Shown in pieces: positions 21,542 to 30,261 of a DNA stretch of 38,876 nucleotides; within the stretch, counting starts at the first letter, position 1, and every line of letters begins with the position of its first letter. The DNA lies in assembly GCA_964394585.1 (NCBI GenBank), contig CAYMYI010000030.1, forward strand, positions 1 to 38,876. Reading direction: 5' to 3'. The notes under the pieces were generated by a model, which was not told the origin of the DNA, did not search any database, and was given only the letters and a program-made list of their open reading frames with translations. The DNA comes from CAYUJH01 sp964394585. GTDB taxonomy: Bacteria; Bacteroidota; Bacteroidia; Cytophagales; Flammeovirgaceae. Both the position numbers and the translations under genes were made by a program.

Positions 21542-22246
21542 ATGGCATGGTGGTTTGCAAAACCGAAGGCTCAACAGGCACAGCCCACATGGTTGCAACG
21601 CTATCTAGCGGCTAAACCGGGGAAAGGTGCCTTGCTGAAGCAACCGATTCGAGCGGCGTCTTTTCTTGTATTCGATACCGAAACCTCGGGCTTTACCATC
21701 AAGAAAGATCATATTCTTTCGATAGGTGCTATCACCGTGCGCGACAACGTCATCTTACTAGATGAAGCCTTAGAAGTACTTGCCGCCGCACCGGAAACCG
21801 AGAAAACAGAACATGTGGAAATCCATGAAATATTGCCCAAACATTCGCTCGATGCAGGCGCCTTAGCAGATGCCCTTGCCCAGTTTGTAGAACTTGCCAC
21901 TGGGAAAATACTGGTGGGGCATCATGTCCATTACGACATCAGCATGGTTTCGCAAAAAATGAAAGATTTGTATGGCGTAAAATTGTACAACCCCTATGTG
22001 GATACTGGGCAACTTGCCATTCGGCTTGAGCACCCTCCTAGCCACGCAGCCCCCGTTGTTGGGAAAAATTATACGCTCGATGCCCTTTGCGAACGTTACC
22101 GCATTTCGCCCGACGACCGCCACAACGCTGCCGGCGATGCGTTCATCACTGCACAGCTATTGCTCAAACTCATCCACAAAGCCGAAGTGCGAGGGGCAAA
22201 AACCGTCGCCGATTTGATGGAGACAAAATCGGGGGGGCTACTTTGA
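21542..22246 (+). CDS. DnaQ-like 3'-5' exonuclease
   Basis: A 234-residue DEDDh exonuclease. Exo I is FDTETSG (Asp45, Glu47), Exo II is VGHHVHYDISMV and Exo III is HNAAGDAFIT, so all acidic residues and the general-base His are present. This resembles the epsilon subunit of DNA polymerase III, but the protein stands alone and is linked to a DUF294 signalling gene (6-bp spacing), so a repair or RNA-processing role is as likely as proofreading. Its last 9 bp overlap the 3' end of the opposing phosphatidylserine decarboxylase gene. Confidence 0.88.
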   Translation: MAWWFAKPKAQQAQPTWLQRYLAAKPGKGALLKQPIRAASFLVFDTETSGFTIKKDHILSIGAITVRDNVILLDEALEVLAAAPETEKTEHVEIHEILPKHSLDAGALADALAQFVELATGKILVGHHVHYDISMVSQKMKDLYGVKLYNPYVDTGQLAIRLEHPPSHAAPVVGKNYTLDALCERYRISPDDRHNAAGDAFITAQLLLKLIHKAEVRGAKTVADLMETKSGGLL

Positions 22247-22903
22247 AGGCAGGGTAGCAATTACGGTTTTACCTGCCGTAGTTTTTTGGTTAAGTACCAC
22301 GTTTATTTCGGCATCGAGCGGCAGAAACACATCGACGCGCGAACCAAACTTGATAAAACCAAATTCTTCCCCTTGTTCTACAAGCTGTTGTTCTTTCACA
22401 TACCATTTGATGCGCTTCGCCATCGCACCGGCAATTTGCCGAAACAGCAACTCAATACCTTGTTCGTTTTTCACCACAATCGTTGTTCGTTCGTTTTCGG
22501 TACTCGATTTGGGGTGCCAAGCCACGAGATATTTTCCCGCATGATATTTCACATATTGCACTACCCCCGATACCGGATTGCGGTTGATATGCACATTAAG
22601 CGGCGACATGAAAATGGAAACTTGCCGGCGAGGTGCTTTGAAATATTCTTGTTCTACCGTCTCTTCAATCACCACTACTTTTCCATCGGCGGGGGCGAGC
22701 ACTTTGGTAGCATCTTGTAGTACCGTAATCGAAGGGCTGCGGAAAAACTGCAGAATTAGTAGGAAGAAAATAAAGCTAGCCCCTGCTACCCCATAATGTA
22801 CATAGGACATGGTAGGGAAAAAATACAAAACGGCTGCATTTAGGGTAACCAGAAGTGCAAACGTAACAATCAGGATTCGGTATCCTTCGTGGTGGATGGT
22901 CAT
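22238..22903 (-). CDS. psd: Phosphatidylserine decarboxylase (short form)
   Basis: A 221-residue membrane-associated proenzyme that makes phosphatidylethanolamine. Two N-terminal hydrophobic segments (about 10-30 and 36-54) anchor it. The core contains APADGKVVVIEE, the SIFMSPLNVHINRNP block and the self-cleavage site FGSRVDVFLP, where Ser188 becomes the pyruvoyl group. The length fits the compact bacterial family rather than E. coli Psd. A possible -7 box (TATTTTTG, 22931-22938 on the minus strand) sits about 28 bp before the ATG, within the T-run of the gdhA terminator. Its 3' end overlaps the exonuclease gene by 9 bp. Confidence 0.92.
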   Translation of the reverse strand: MTIHHEGYRILIVTFALLVTLNAAVLYFFPTMSYVHYGVAGASFIFFLLILQFFRSPSITVLQDATKVLAPADGKVVVIEETVEQEYFKAPRRQVSIFMSPLNVHINRNPVSGVVQYVKYHAGKYLVAWHPKSSTENERTTIVVKNEQGIELLFRQIAGAMAKRIKWYVKEQQLVEQGEEFGFIKFGSRVDVFLPLDAEINVVLNQKTTAGKTVIATLPSK

Positions 22904-22930
22904 GATATATCAAGGTTTGAATGATGTGTA

Positions 22931-22992
22931 CAAAAATAAAAAAGCCAAGAAGAAGTTTCAGCGTTGCATGGGCAGAAACCTCTTCTCAGCTT
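22931..22992 (-). terminator. Strong intrinsic terminator after glutamate dehydrogenase
   Basis: On the minus strand, arms 22992-22975 and 22959-22942 pair over 18 positions, including three G-T wobbles, around a 15-nt loop, and are followed at once by TTTTTATTTTTG. It starts 28 bp after the gdhA stop. The T-run also contains TATTTTTG, a match to the TAnnTTTG -7 box, so the terminator tail may serve as the promoter of psd. Confidence 0.88.
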
Positions 22993-23019
22993 TTAGTAAG
23001 GGCATTGGACGAAAACCAA

Positions 23020-24294
23020 TTAGTACCCTCCGCGAAGTTTATAGGTATCAGCTACTTTTTGGATAGCTACCATATACGAAGCAATCCGCATGGAAACATC
23101 GTACTTTTCCGAGGTTTGGTAAACTTTTTCAAAGGCTTCTTTCATAATGCGATCGCTACGGCGGTGCACCCGCTCTTGCGTCCATTTGTACCCTAAACGG
23201 TTTTGTACCCATTCGAAGTAGGAAACGGTGACTCCACCAGCATTTGCCAAGATATCGGGTACTACCCACACTCCTTTTTCATGAATGATTTTATCGGCTC
23301 GAGCCGAGGTAGGACCGTTGGCTCCTTCTACAATTAATTTTGCTTGGATATCCGACGCATTTTCGATGGTTATGACATCTTCTTTAGCCGCTGGTACAAG
23401 TACATCCACGTTGGCAACAAGTAGTTCATCGTTGCTGATTTTCTCGCCACCATCAAATCCTTCGAGGGTATTGTTATTATCGGTACGGTAGCGGATGGCG
23501 CGTTCGATGTCAATTCCGTTGTCGTTCCAATAAGCGCCGGTATGGTCGCTAATGCCTAAAATTTTAAGCCCACGTTCTTCTAGCAAAATGGCAGCATGGC
23601 TTCCTACGTTTCCAAAACCCTGAATGGCACAAGTAGCATGGATTGGGTTAATCCGTAACTTTTCAAGAGCCACTAAGGTAGAGACCATCACCCCGCGGCC
23701 GGTAGCTTCCACCCTGCCGAGCGAGCCTCCTAATACTAGGGGTTTGCCGGTTACTACTGCATTTACAGTTTTTCCGTGTGCTTTGGAGTATTCGTCCATG
23801 ATCCACGCCATTTCTTGAGGGCCGGTTCCCATATCTGGTGCGGGGATATCTTCGTCAGGGCCAAAAACTTCGTACATGGCTACGGTGTAGGCGCGGGTTA
23901 AGCGTTCTAATTCGCCACGCGACATATCGCGGGGCTGGCAAGTAATACCTCCTTTAGCACCTCCGTAGGGGATATCTACTACGGCACATTTCCATGTCAT
24001 CCAGGCAGCTAAGGCTTTCACCTCATCGATGTTTACTTCGGGGTCGTACCGGATCCCCCCTTTCGAAGGGCCTAACGTATCGGAGTGAATCACCCGATAG
24101 CCTTCAAATACTTTTTTTGTGCCGTCGTCCATCGTGATGGGGAGCGAAACAATCACTTGCTTCCTCGGCGATTTGAGCACTTCGTAGGTTTCGTCATCAA
24201 GCCCAAGTTTTTGCGCTGCAATGTGGAAGCGCGACATCATCGACTCAAAGGGGTTCTCCTTGTCTTTTATGGGAGCGGGTTCCAAGTATGCCAT
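23020..24294 (-). CDS. gdhA: Glutamate dehydrogenase (Glu/Leu/Phe/Val family)
   Basis: A 424-residue enzyme for reversible oxidative deamination of glutamate to 2-oxoglutarate. The substrate region has GPSKGGIRYDP, MTWKCAVVDIPYGGAKGG (Lys102 and the catalytic Lys114) and the following CQPRDMS. The Rossmann domain has the GFGNVG dinucleotide loop, and the tail of the fold shows ILANAGGVTVSYFEWVQN. It resembles the NAD-type hexameric bacterial and archaeal enzymes more than the E. coli NADP form, but cofactor choice is not certain from sequence alone. It is a single gene with a strong terminator 28 bp downstream. Confidence 0.95.
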   Translation of the reverse strand: MAYLEPAPIKDKENPFESMMSRFHIAAQKLGLDDETYEVLKSPRKQVIVSLPITMDDGTKKVFEGYRVIHSDTLGPSKGGIRYDPEVNIDEVKALAAWMTWKCAVVDIPYGGAKGGITCQPRDMSRGELERLTRAYTVAMYEVFGPDEDIPAPDMGTGPQEMAWIMDEYSKAHGKTVNAVVTGKPLVLGGSLGRVEATGRGVMVSTLVALEKLRINPIHATCAIQGFGNVGSHAAILLEERGLKILGISDHTGAYWNDNGIDIERAIRYRTDNNNTLEGFDGGEKISNDELLVANVDVLVPAAKEDVITIENASDIQAKLIVEGANGPTSARADKIIHEKGVWVVPDILANAGGVTVSYFEWVQNRLGYKWTQERVHRRSDRIMKEAFEKVYQTSEKYDVSMRIASYMVAIQKVADTYKLRGGY

Positions 24295-24501
24295 AATCCG
24301 TGTGTTTATTTTGTTGTGTTCAGAAAAATAAAAAATTATTGGTGTTGCATGCTTTAGATGAAAGCCCGCGCTTTAATCTGAAGATATGCATTTAGGTAAG
24401 GTTTTTTTTCGAAATTCCACTCTGAAAAACAGGGTGTAAAATCAGGGGTAAATTTACTCTTATTCTTAGACGCAACGCAAGTTTTAGGGGTTTTTATACA
24501 A

Positions 24502-26211
24502 TTATTTCTTCTTGGGCAAATATGTGATTTTTCGGATGAAATAGACCTGACGCCTTATACCTGTGTTAAACTGTAACTCTTTGAGCCCGGTAGCCAGAAA
24601 GTGGTTGCCATACCAGTGTACAAACCCGCCGTATTCATACGATTGAATGGCTGGTTCTTCTGAAAACGTTTCAATCGTTACTTTGGTATTTCCTGCTTTT
24701 TGCAGACTGTCTACCCGTGCTTTAATTTCTTCTTGAGTTGCTGTATTTTGAGGAAGTTTGAGGGTGTGTGCGCTATCGGTATAGGTTTGAGGACTCGTAA
24801 TTTTGTACTGAAACATTTCTTGTTCTTCTTCAGAAATGAACAAACGTGCCATCAACAAACTATCGGGAATGATGGTAGGCGACACACGGCTCATGTGTAT
24901 CGGTATGAAATGGCTGATATCGCGATCGTACAAAAAGCTGTTGTCCCAAAGTAGTTCTCCTTCGCCATCAAAAGCGCAGGCGATGGTAGAAAGGTACTCA
25001 AACTCTGTAGGGAATGGCTTATTTGGGTTGATGCGCTCAAGGGGGATTGTCATCGGGGTGAACTCATCGTATTTATAGAAGCTCCGCACAAACCGATCGA
25101 GAGAGGGGTCGTTTCGTGAGCCATAGCCTACAAAAGAGCCTCCATTGTCCACATAGTTGATGGCACGCCCTCGGTCTAATATGGTTTCGAATACATCGAG
25201 CGTAGCGATAATTCGGTTCGAGGTATACTGAAGGTTTTGCAGAAATGTATGGAACTGAAAGTGTAAGTCTTTGCCCTTTCGTCTTCTTTTCTCTGCTTTT
25301 CGCCTGATACGCCCTTGCTTTCCTTCGGGGAGGAAATACATAAAATGCTCCATTTCTACAAAAGGATAGCGCTTTAAGAATACAATTTCTTCGCCACGCA
25401 CTTTCATGCTATATAACCCATGCGATTGATCGCTCCCGCGCAATGCAAATGTGCCGATAAAAAGTGTTTCAACAGGGTTCAAAATGACGGCGCGGTATGA
25501 TAAAAACCGAAAGCCTGCTTCTGTTTTATAGAAAAAATTAGTGAGTAGCTTTCCGCTAAAGTCGTATCGGTTTATGTACACTCCTCGTTGGTTGGCTGGG
25601 CGATCTTGAAATAAAACCACGCTCACGACTTCTTCGTTAGGGTCTACTTCTAAATCGACCAGTTCTGCCTTCAACTGATTTACCGATGATAGAATGACTT
25701 TTCGCCCAGTCCGGTAATTGAAAGCAATAATGGCAGGATAGTTTTTGATAGTCCCTCCAAAGAAAAACAAATCGCCGGCTACGGAAAATTTCGTAATGAA
25801 GTAATCTTTGATATTCTGATAGTCGATTTTCGTGAGGCTCTGTTCGGCAAAGTTCAGGTGGAGAATCTCATACGTGCCCTCTCTTGGAGAAACCAGTAGG
25901 TATAAACTTTCTTGGGTAACTACATGGGCAACTACCATCGTGGTAAATTTGAGTGGAAATGCTCTTTGCCATTGGGGTTTTAGGTTGGTATCGAGCAACG
26001 AGAATATGAAATCGATTTTTCCTTTTTCGATTTTCGAACTTTTGAGCATCAAAACAGCGCCTTTTTCGCCCAGAGGAAACAAGCGAAAATTATTACCTAA
26101 ATTAGGTTCTATGGGGAATTCTACCATTTTCGAGGCGACACTATCGCGTTGGGCAACAGTCCACTCCGGAATTAGTAAAAAAAAATAAAATAACAGAAGT
26201 AAGTATCGCAT
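24502..26211 (-). CDS. Secreted protein of unknown function
   Basis: A 569-residue protein with a clear signal peptide (MRYLLLLFYFFLLIPEWTVA, then Q). The mature part is rich in beta-strand-like alternation, with short blocks such as LDTNLKPQWQRAFPL and AFNYRTGRKVILSS that suggest a propeller-like fold. A basic patch (RIRRKAEKRRRKGK) lies near residue 305. I recognise no family. No lipobox or T9SS tail is visible, so it is probably periplasmic. It is divergent from the small-peptide/symporter operon. A 207-bp gap to gdhA holds no gene and no strong terminator. Confidence 0.75.
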   Translation of the reverse strand: MRYLLLLFYFFLLIPEWTVAQRDSVASKMVEFPIEPNLGNNFRLFPLGEKGAVLMLKSSKIEKGKIDFIFSLLDTNLKPQWQRAFPLKFTTMVVAHVVTQESLYLLVSPREGTYEILHLNFAEQSLTKIDYQNIKDYFITKFSVAGDLFFFGGTIKNYPAIIAFNYRTGRKVILSSVNQLKAELVDLEVDPNEEVVSVVLFQDRPANQRGVYINRYDFSGKLLTNFFYKTEAGFRFLSYRAVILNPVETLFIGTFALRGSDQSHGLYSMKVRGEEIVFLKRYPFVEMEHFMYFLPEGKQGRIRRKAEKRRRKGKDLHFQFHTFLQNLQYTSNRIIATLDVFETILDRGRAINYVDNGGSFVGYGSRNDPSLDRFVRSFYKYDEFTPMTIPLERINPNKPFPTEFEYLSTIACAFDGEGELLWDNSFLYDRDISHFIPIHMSRVSPTIIPDSLLMARLFISEEEQEMFQYKITSPQTYTDSAHTLKLPQNTATQEEIKARVDSLQKAGNTKVTIETFSEEPAIQSYEYGGFVHWYGNHFLATGLKELQFNTGIRRQVYFIRKITYLPKKK

Positions 26212-26307
26212 AATAGCTGGGAAGTTGATTAATTCTAGTGAAAATATACTAAGCTTGTTTGCAAAACCGACTACCCTTACCCGTTGTTTTTTGAGGAAAA
26301 CCTTAAG

Positions 26308-26366
26308 ACTCCTCCTGTTAAGGGGGTGTTAAACCATAGGCTGCATGCGCAAGCACTATGGCTAAC
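26308..26366 (+). other. Two adjacent hairpins upstream of the symporter operon
   Basis: Arms 26308-26316 and 26321-26329 pair with one mismatch around a GTTA loop. Arms 26328-26339 and 26356-26366 (GTTA..CCATAG with CTATGG..TAAC) form a second, bulged stem. A T-rich stretch follows at about 26370. This could be a structured leader or attenuator in the divergent promoter region; no known riboswitch class is recognised. Confidence 0.3.
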
Positions 26367-26412
26367 CGCTTATTTTCTTTTATAATCGGCAACATAAAAT
26401 GCACTTAGTTTC

Positions 26413-26577
26413 ATGGCGAACGAAGAAAACACACACATTCCTTCTCCTTCCGAAGAAGATGACAACGCAGGGCTTCCATCGGTATTCAGCAATTGGAAAC
26501 AAGTGTACTGGCTCTTGCTCATAGAGCTTTTCGTTCTCATTGGTTTGTTCTACTGGTTCACAATAGCATTTGCATGA
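26413..26577 (+). CDS. 54-residue single-pass membrane peptide coupled to the symporter
   Basis: A short gene, ATG at 26413 to TGA at 26575-26577. The N-terminal half is acidic and polar (MANEENTHIPSPSEEDDN). The C-terminal half is one membrane helix with many aromatic residues (NWKQVYWLLLIELFVLIGLF, then YWF). Its stop overlaps the symporter start in an ATGA arrangement, indicating translational coupling. Similar tiny membrane proteins before sodium/solute symporters are common in Bacteroidota (recalled); a subunit or assembly role is inferred. The acidic cytoplasmic tail plus single helix fits an accessory subunit. Confidence 0.75.
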   Translation: MANEENTHIPSPSEEDDNAGLPSVFSNWKQVYWLLLIELFVLIGLFYWFTIAFA

Positions 26578-28286
26578 AAACACTCGATTGGGTCGTCCTT
26601 GTTGCTACTCAAATTTTGATTGTGGCGTATGGGGTGTGGAAAAGTCGCGGTAGTAAAGACATCAAAGCCTATTTACTTTCCAATAAAGAGCTGCGGTGGT
26701 TTACCATTGGATTGTCTATTATGGCTACGCAAGCTAGTGCCATTACCTTTCTTTCTACACCCGGGCAAGCGTATGGCGATGGAATGCGCTTCGTGCAATT
26801 TTACTTTGGGCTTCCTCTTGCCATGATTGTACTCTCGGCGGTAGCCGTGCCGCTATATCACAAACTAAATGTGTATACTGCCTACGAGTACCTCGAAAAC
26901 CGTTTCGATTTACGAACGCGTGCCCTCGGTGCTTTTTTGTTTCTTACGCAACGTAGCCTTGCCGCAGGACTTACGATTTATGCGCCTGCTATCATTCTTT
27001 CTAAAGTACTTGGTTGGGAAACCTCTACGATGAGCATTATCATCGGGCTTGTAGTAGTGTTCTACACAGTGGCAGGCGGCACCAAAGCTGTGAGTTATAC
27101 CCAAAAACAACAAATGTTTGTGATTCTGTTAGGGATGGTCATCGCCGGAGTAATGCTTTTCAATGCGTTCCCCGAAGAAGTTACGATGGATAAAGCCTTA
27201 CACATCGCCGGCAAAATGGATCGTCTTGATGTGATCGACTTCAATTTTGATTTCACTAGCCGCTACAATGTGTGGTCTGGGTTGCTCGGTGGGGTTTTCC
27301 TTTTTCTGGCTTATTTCGGGACAGACCAATCGCAAGTACAACGCTATTTGGGGGGGCGCTCTATTGCACAAAGTAGATTAGGGCTAGTCCTCAACGGGGT
27401 AATCAAAGTCCCCATGCAGTTTTTAGTCCTTTTTGTGGGGGTATTATTGTTTGTGTTTTATCAGTTTGAGCAACCTCCTATTTATTTTAATACTGCTGAA
27501 AAAGAAAGTGTATACCAAAGTGAGCAAGCCGCAGCCTTCCGCTCGGTAGAAACTGCCTACCAAGCAAACTTTGTAGAGAAAAGGCAAACGATTGAACGTT
27601 TGGTAACTGCTTTGGAGCAAGAAGATGCCCAAGCCGTTGAAACAGCGCGAACGTCGTTATCGGAGTTACAAGCCCAAGAAACTGCCCTTCGTACCGAAGC
27701 GGTGAAGCTCATTAAGCAAGCAGAAGGCATTGAAGTTTCGGATGCAGAAGTGAAAACAGCTCTTGCAAAAGATCGCGATTATGTATTTATCACTTTTGTA
27801 ATAAATTATTTGCCAGCAGGCATTGTAGGGTTGCTGATAGCCGTAATTCTTTCCGCAGCGATGTCTTCCGCCTCTTCGGAATTAAATGCGCTGGCTACCA
27901 CAAGTTTAATCGATGTGTACAAGCGACTTATCAAAACAGATGGCTCGCGGCAACATTATCTGTTTGCCTCGCGCATGCTTACCTTAGGGTGGGGGCTATT
28001 TGCGATTGGGTTTGCACAATTTGCTGATAGACTCGAAAACCTTATCCAAGCGGTAAATATTTTGGGATCGTTAGCATATGGTACCGTATTGGGTATTTTT
28101 ATGGTCGCGTTTTTTTTCAAACGTGTAGGGGGAAGGGCGGTTTTTTATGCAGCTATAGTGGCAGAGTGTATTGTAATCTACTGCTTTATATTTACTGATA
28201 TTCCTTTTTTATGGTACAATGTAATAGGCTGCTTACCGGTCATTCTTTTGGGGCTACTTTTTCAGCAGTTGCACCCTAAAAAGTAG
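26574..28286 (+). CDS. Sodium/solute symporter (SSS family)
   Basis: A 570-residue transporter from the ATG at 26574 (MKTLDWVVLVATQILIVAYG); the frame is open to 26493, but that extension overlaps the small peptide gene. It has the SSS pattern of many helices with AYLLSNKELRWFTIGLSIMA in the early part, the SAITFLSTPGQAYGDGMRF block, and ILSAAMSSASSELNALATTS in the later Na+-site region. About 120 residues between helices (roughly 305-415) form a charged coiled coil, longer than in typical members. The substrate is unknown; sugars, acids and amino acids are all possible. Its stop lies 3 bp from the end of the opposing OmpA-domain gene. Confidence 0.9.
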   Translation: MKTLDWVVLVATQILIVAYGVWKSRGSKDIKAYLLSNKELRWFTIGLSIMATQASAITFLSTPGQAYGDGMRFVQFYFGLPLAMIVLSAVAVPLYHKLNVYTAYEYLENRFDLRTRALGAFLFLTQRSLAAGLTIYAPAIILSKVLGWETSTMSIIIGLVVVFYTVAGGTKAVSYTQKQQMFVILLGMVIAGVMLFNAFPEEVTMDKALHIAGKMDRLDVIDFNFDFTSRYNVWSGLLGGVFLFLAYFGTDQSQVQRYLGGRSIAQSRLGLVLNGVIKVPMQFLVLFVGVLLFVFYQFEQPPIYFNTAEKESVYQSEQAAAFRSVETAYQANFVEKRQTIERLVTALEQEDAQAVETARTSLSELQAQETALRTEAVKLIKQAEGIEVSDAEVKTALAKDRDYVFITFVINYLPAGIVGLLIAVILSAAMSSASSELNALATTSLIDVYKRLIKTDGSRQHYLFASRMLTLGWGLFAIGFAQFADRLENLIQAVNILGSLAYGTVLGIFMVAFFFKRVGGRAVFYAAIVAECIVIYCFIFTDIPFLWYNVIGCLPVILLGLLFQQLHPKK

Positions 28287-28289
28287 ATT

Positions 28290-29300
28290 CTATTCAATCG
28301 TCCCGACGATGGTCATCACAATTCGCCTATTTTCTTCGTGCTTTTCGTTAGCGCATTTCACTCCATTTACGCATTCGTTAAGAATTTGCGTTTCTCCATA
28401 ACCTTTCGCCACAAGGCGATCTAAATCAATCCCTTGCGCGGCTAAGTAATTTACAATTGCATCGGCGCGTTTTTGCGAGAGGCTTAAGTTATAGTCATCA
28501 TCGCCGCGTGCATCCGAATGGCAGCCAATTTCTACCACTAGCGTTGGGTTATTTTGTAAGAGCGTAACTACGTTTTGTAATGCTTGTGTATTTTCCACCA
28601 CGAGGTCATCGCTATTTACACTAAAAAAAAAGGTGTCTAAACGGATTTGTGCACCGGGTTCTATTTTCTCTAGAACAGACGTAGTCGGTGGATTTCGATT
28701 TCCGATACGCACAGTAAAGCTTTGGCTAAAGTATTGGTCTTTGGCAAGGGTTACTTCAAATGTAGAAGCTAACTGCGTAGGGTAAAAAAAAGAGCCATTT
28801 TCATCTGTAGTATACAAAATACGCTGTAAGGCGCCATTTTTCTTACTCTTTGCACAGAGCGTTACTTCGACCCCTGAGAGTTTCTGTTGCGTATTTTTAT
28901 CCAACACCAAAGTCTGCAATGGTGAAGCATCGCCTACACGCAACGGAATTTCAATAGAAATTTTTTCGCCATCGTCCACAGTTTGTTTGCCCATAGTATA
29001 CTGCTGCGAAATATACCCTGTGGCATACACTAAAATTAAGTATTCTTCATTAGCTTGTAATGTAAAATAAAACGCTCCTTCTTCATTTGTTTGATAACTG
29101 CTTCTGGGCAGTCCGGTTAAAGGAGCGTTGGTGCTGGCTATGGCAAAAACATGGATGTGGGCTTCTTTGATAGGCTTTTGGTTTTTTGCGTTAAACACAA
29201 CCCCCTGCACTTGGTATTTCACACCGGACGACTGAGCGAAAAGATGCCCTACGCCCGATAGCGCCAATATAAACAGTATGTGCAGCCAACCCTTTCGCAT
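28290..29300 (-). CDS. OmpA-domain protein with carboxypeptidase-regulatory-like repeats
   Basis: About 336 residues from the ATG at 29300 (MRKGWLHILFILALSGVGHL, then FAQ as signal peptide); an ATG at 29342 only adds a basic leader. Two carboxypeptidase-regulatory-like beta domains follow (about 22-110, VQGVVFNAKNQKPIKEAHIH; and 125-210, LVLDKNTQQKLSGVEVTL). The C-terminal OmpA/MotB domain (about 225-336) has EIGCHSDARGDDDYNLSLSQ, which binds peptidoglycan. A Cys pair (NECVNGVKC) is typical of Bacteroidota members. It anchors the outer membrane to the cell wall. A paralogue lies 49 bp upstream on the same strand beyond the 29342 ATG. Confidence 0.88.
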   Translation of the reverse strand: MRKGWLHILFILALSGVGHLFAQSSGVKYQVQGVVFNAKNQKPIKEAHIHVFAIASTNAPLTGLPRSSYQTNEEGAFYFTLQANEEYLILVYATGYISQQYTMGKQTVDDGEKISIEIPLRVGDASPLQTLVLDKNTQQKLSGVEVTLCAKSKKNGALQRILYTTDENGSFFYPTQLASTFEVTLAKDQYFSQSFTVRIGNRNPPTTSVLEKIEPGAQIRLDTFFFSVNSDDLVVENTQALQNVVTLLQNNPTLVVEIGCHSDARGDDDYNLSLSQKRADAIVNYLAAQGIDLDRLVAKGYGETQILNECVNGVKCANEKHEENRRIVMTIVGTIE

Positions 29301-29391
29301 TGTGGCGATCTTTTGCAACTTGTATTTGCCTTGCTTAGACATCTACAACTTAAAACATGAATTTAAAATTATGTGCTTTACGCTTGCGCAG

Positions 29392-30132
29392 CTAGAAGTG
29401 TGCCGAAAGAATCTGAAACTCAACTCTTCTGTTTTGCAAGTGTGCCGAACTGCTACACTGTACACCATTACCGCATTGGTTAAGTAATACAGTTTCCCCA
29501 TACCCTTTTGGTGAAAGCCTTGCAGATGCTATGCCCAAGTCAGACAGGTACTTCACAATCGTTTCTGCACGTTGCTGAGAAAGATGCAAGTTATAAGAGT
29601 CATCGCCACGGGCATCGGTATGGCAGCCTACTTCAATTTGTAATGAGGGATGTTCGCGCATCATTTGAGCAAGCTCTGTAAGTACATTTTCAGAAGCATT
29701 GGTTAGTTCAGCGCTATTCACTTTAAATTCAACTTCGGGCATGGCATAGCGTTCTCCTATAATAATTTGGCGCATTGCCAAGGCGACTTCTATTCGGCTT
29801 GAGGAAGCCCTGCCTATCGTAGAAACGGTATGAGTTCCGGAAAAAAAATAGTCGGCTTTTCTCCCAGTTATGGCAAACACAGCTTCATCGCGGAGCATCA
29901 GAGTGAGTGAACCAGCCGCACCGGTTAGTGTGGTAGTTGTATTGTTGGTTCGTAAGTTGGTAATCGTTACTTCTACTTCGGAGAGAGGCAATGCTGTTTT
30001 GCTATCGGTAAATAGTACAGATAACATAAACTCCTTATCACTATCGGCATAGGCATGGTGCGTTCCTAAAGAAACCACCAAACTCAGCCAAAGCGCAGCA
30101 AGCGAGCGATATAGTGATAGTGAGGTATTCAT
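29392..30132 (-). CDS. OmpA-domain envelope protein
   Basis: A 246-residue protein with a signal peptide (MNTSLSLYRSLAALWLSLVV, ending HAYA), one carboxypeptidase-regulatory or CNA-B-like beta domain (about 35-115) and a C-terminal OmpA domain (about 130-246: EVGCHTDARGDDSYNLHLSQ, then GYGETVLLNQCGNGVQC). It is a shorter tandem paralogue of the next gene, and the two are probably co-transcribed. A well-placed TAATTTTG -7 box precedes it. It contacts peptidoglycan and may support envelope stability. Confidence 0.87.
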   Translation of the reverse strand: MNTSLSLYRSLAALWLSLVVSLGTHHAYADSDKEFMLSVLFTDSKTALPLSEVEVTITNLRTNNTTTTLTGAAGSLTLMLRDEAVFAITGRKADYFFSGTHTVSTIGRASSSRIEVALAMRQIIIGERYAMPEVEFKVNSAELTNASENVLTELAQMMREHPSLQIEVGCHTDARGDDSYNLHLSQQRAETIVKYLSDLGIASARLSPKGYGETVLLNQCGNGVQCSSSAHLQNRRVEFQILSAHF

Positions 30133-30153
30133 CTGATTCTAAATGTGATAACG

Positions 30154-30161
30154 CAAAATTA
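30154..30161 (-). promoter_or_regulatory. Bacteroidota -7 promoter box for the OmpA pair
   Basis: TAATTTTG on the minus strand exactly fits TAnnTTTG and lies about 22 bp before the ATG of the 246-residue OmpA protein. A T-rich run about 19 bp upstream is a weak -33 candidate. Confidence 0.5.
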
Positions 30162-30261
30162 AGCGTATTGTGTAAAAAAGTAACCTATAATTTCCAACTT
30201 ACAATGTACGAAATGCCTTGCTAGGTGTTGGCGCAGGGCTATCAAAGAATTGTTAAGCCTT

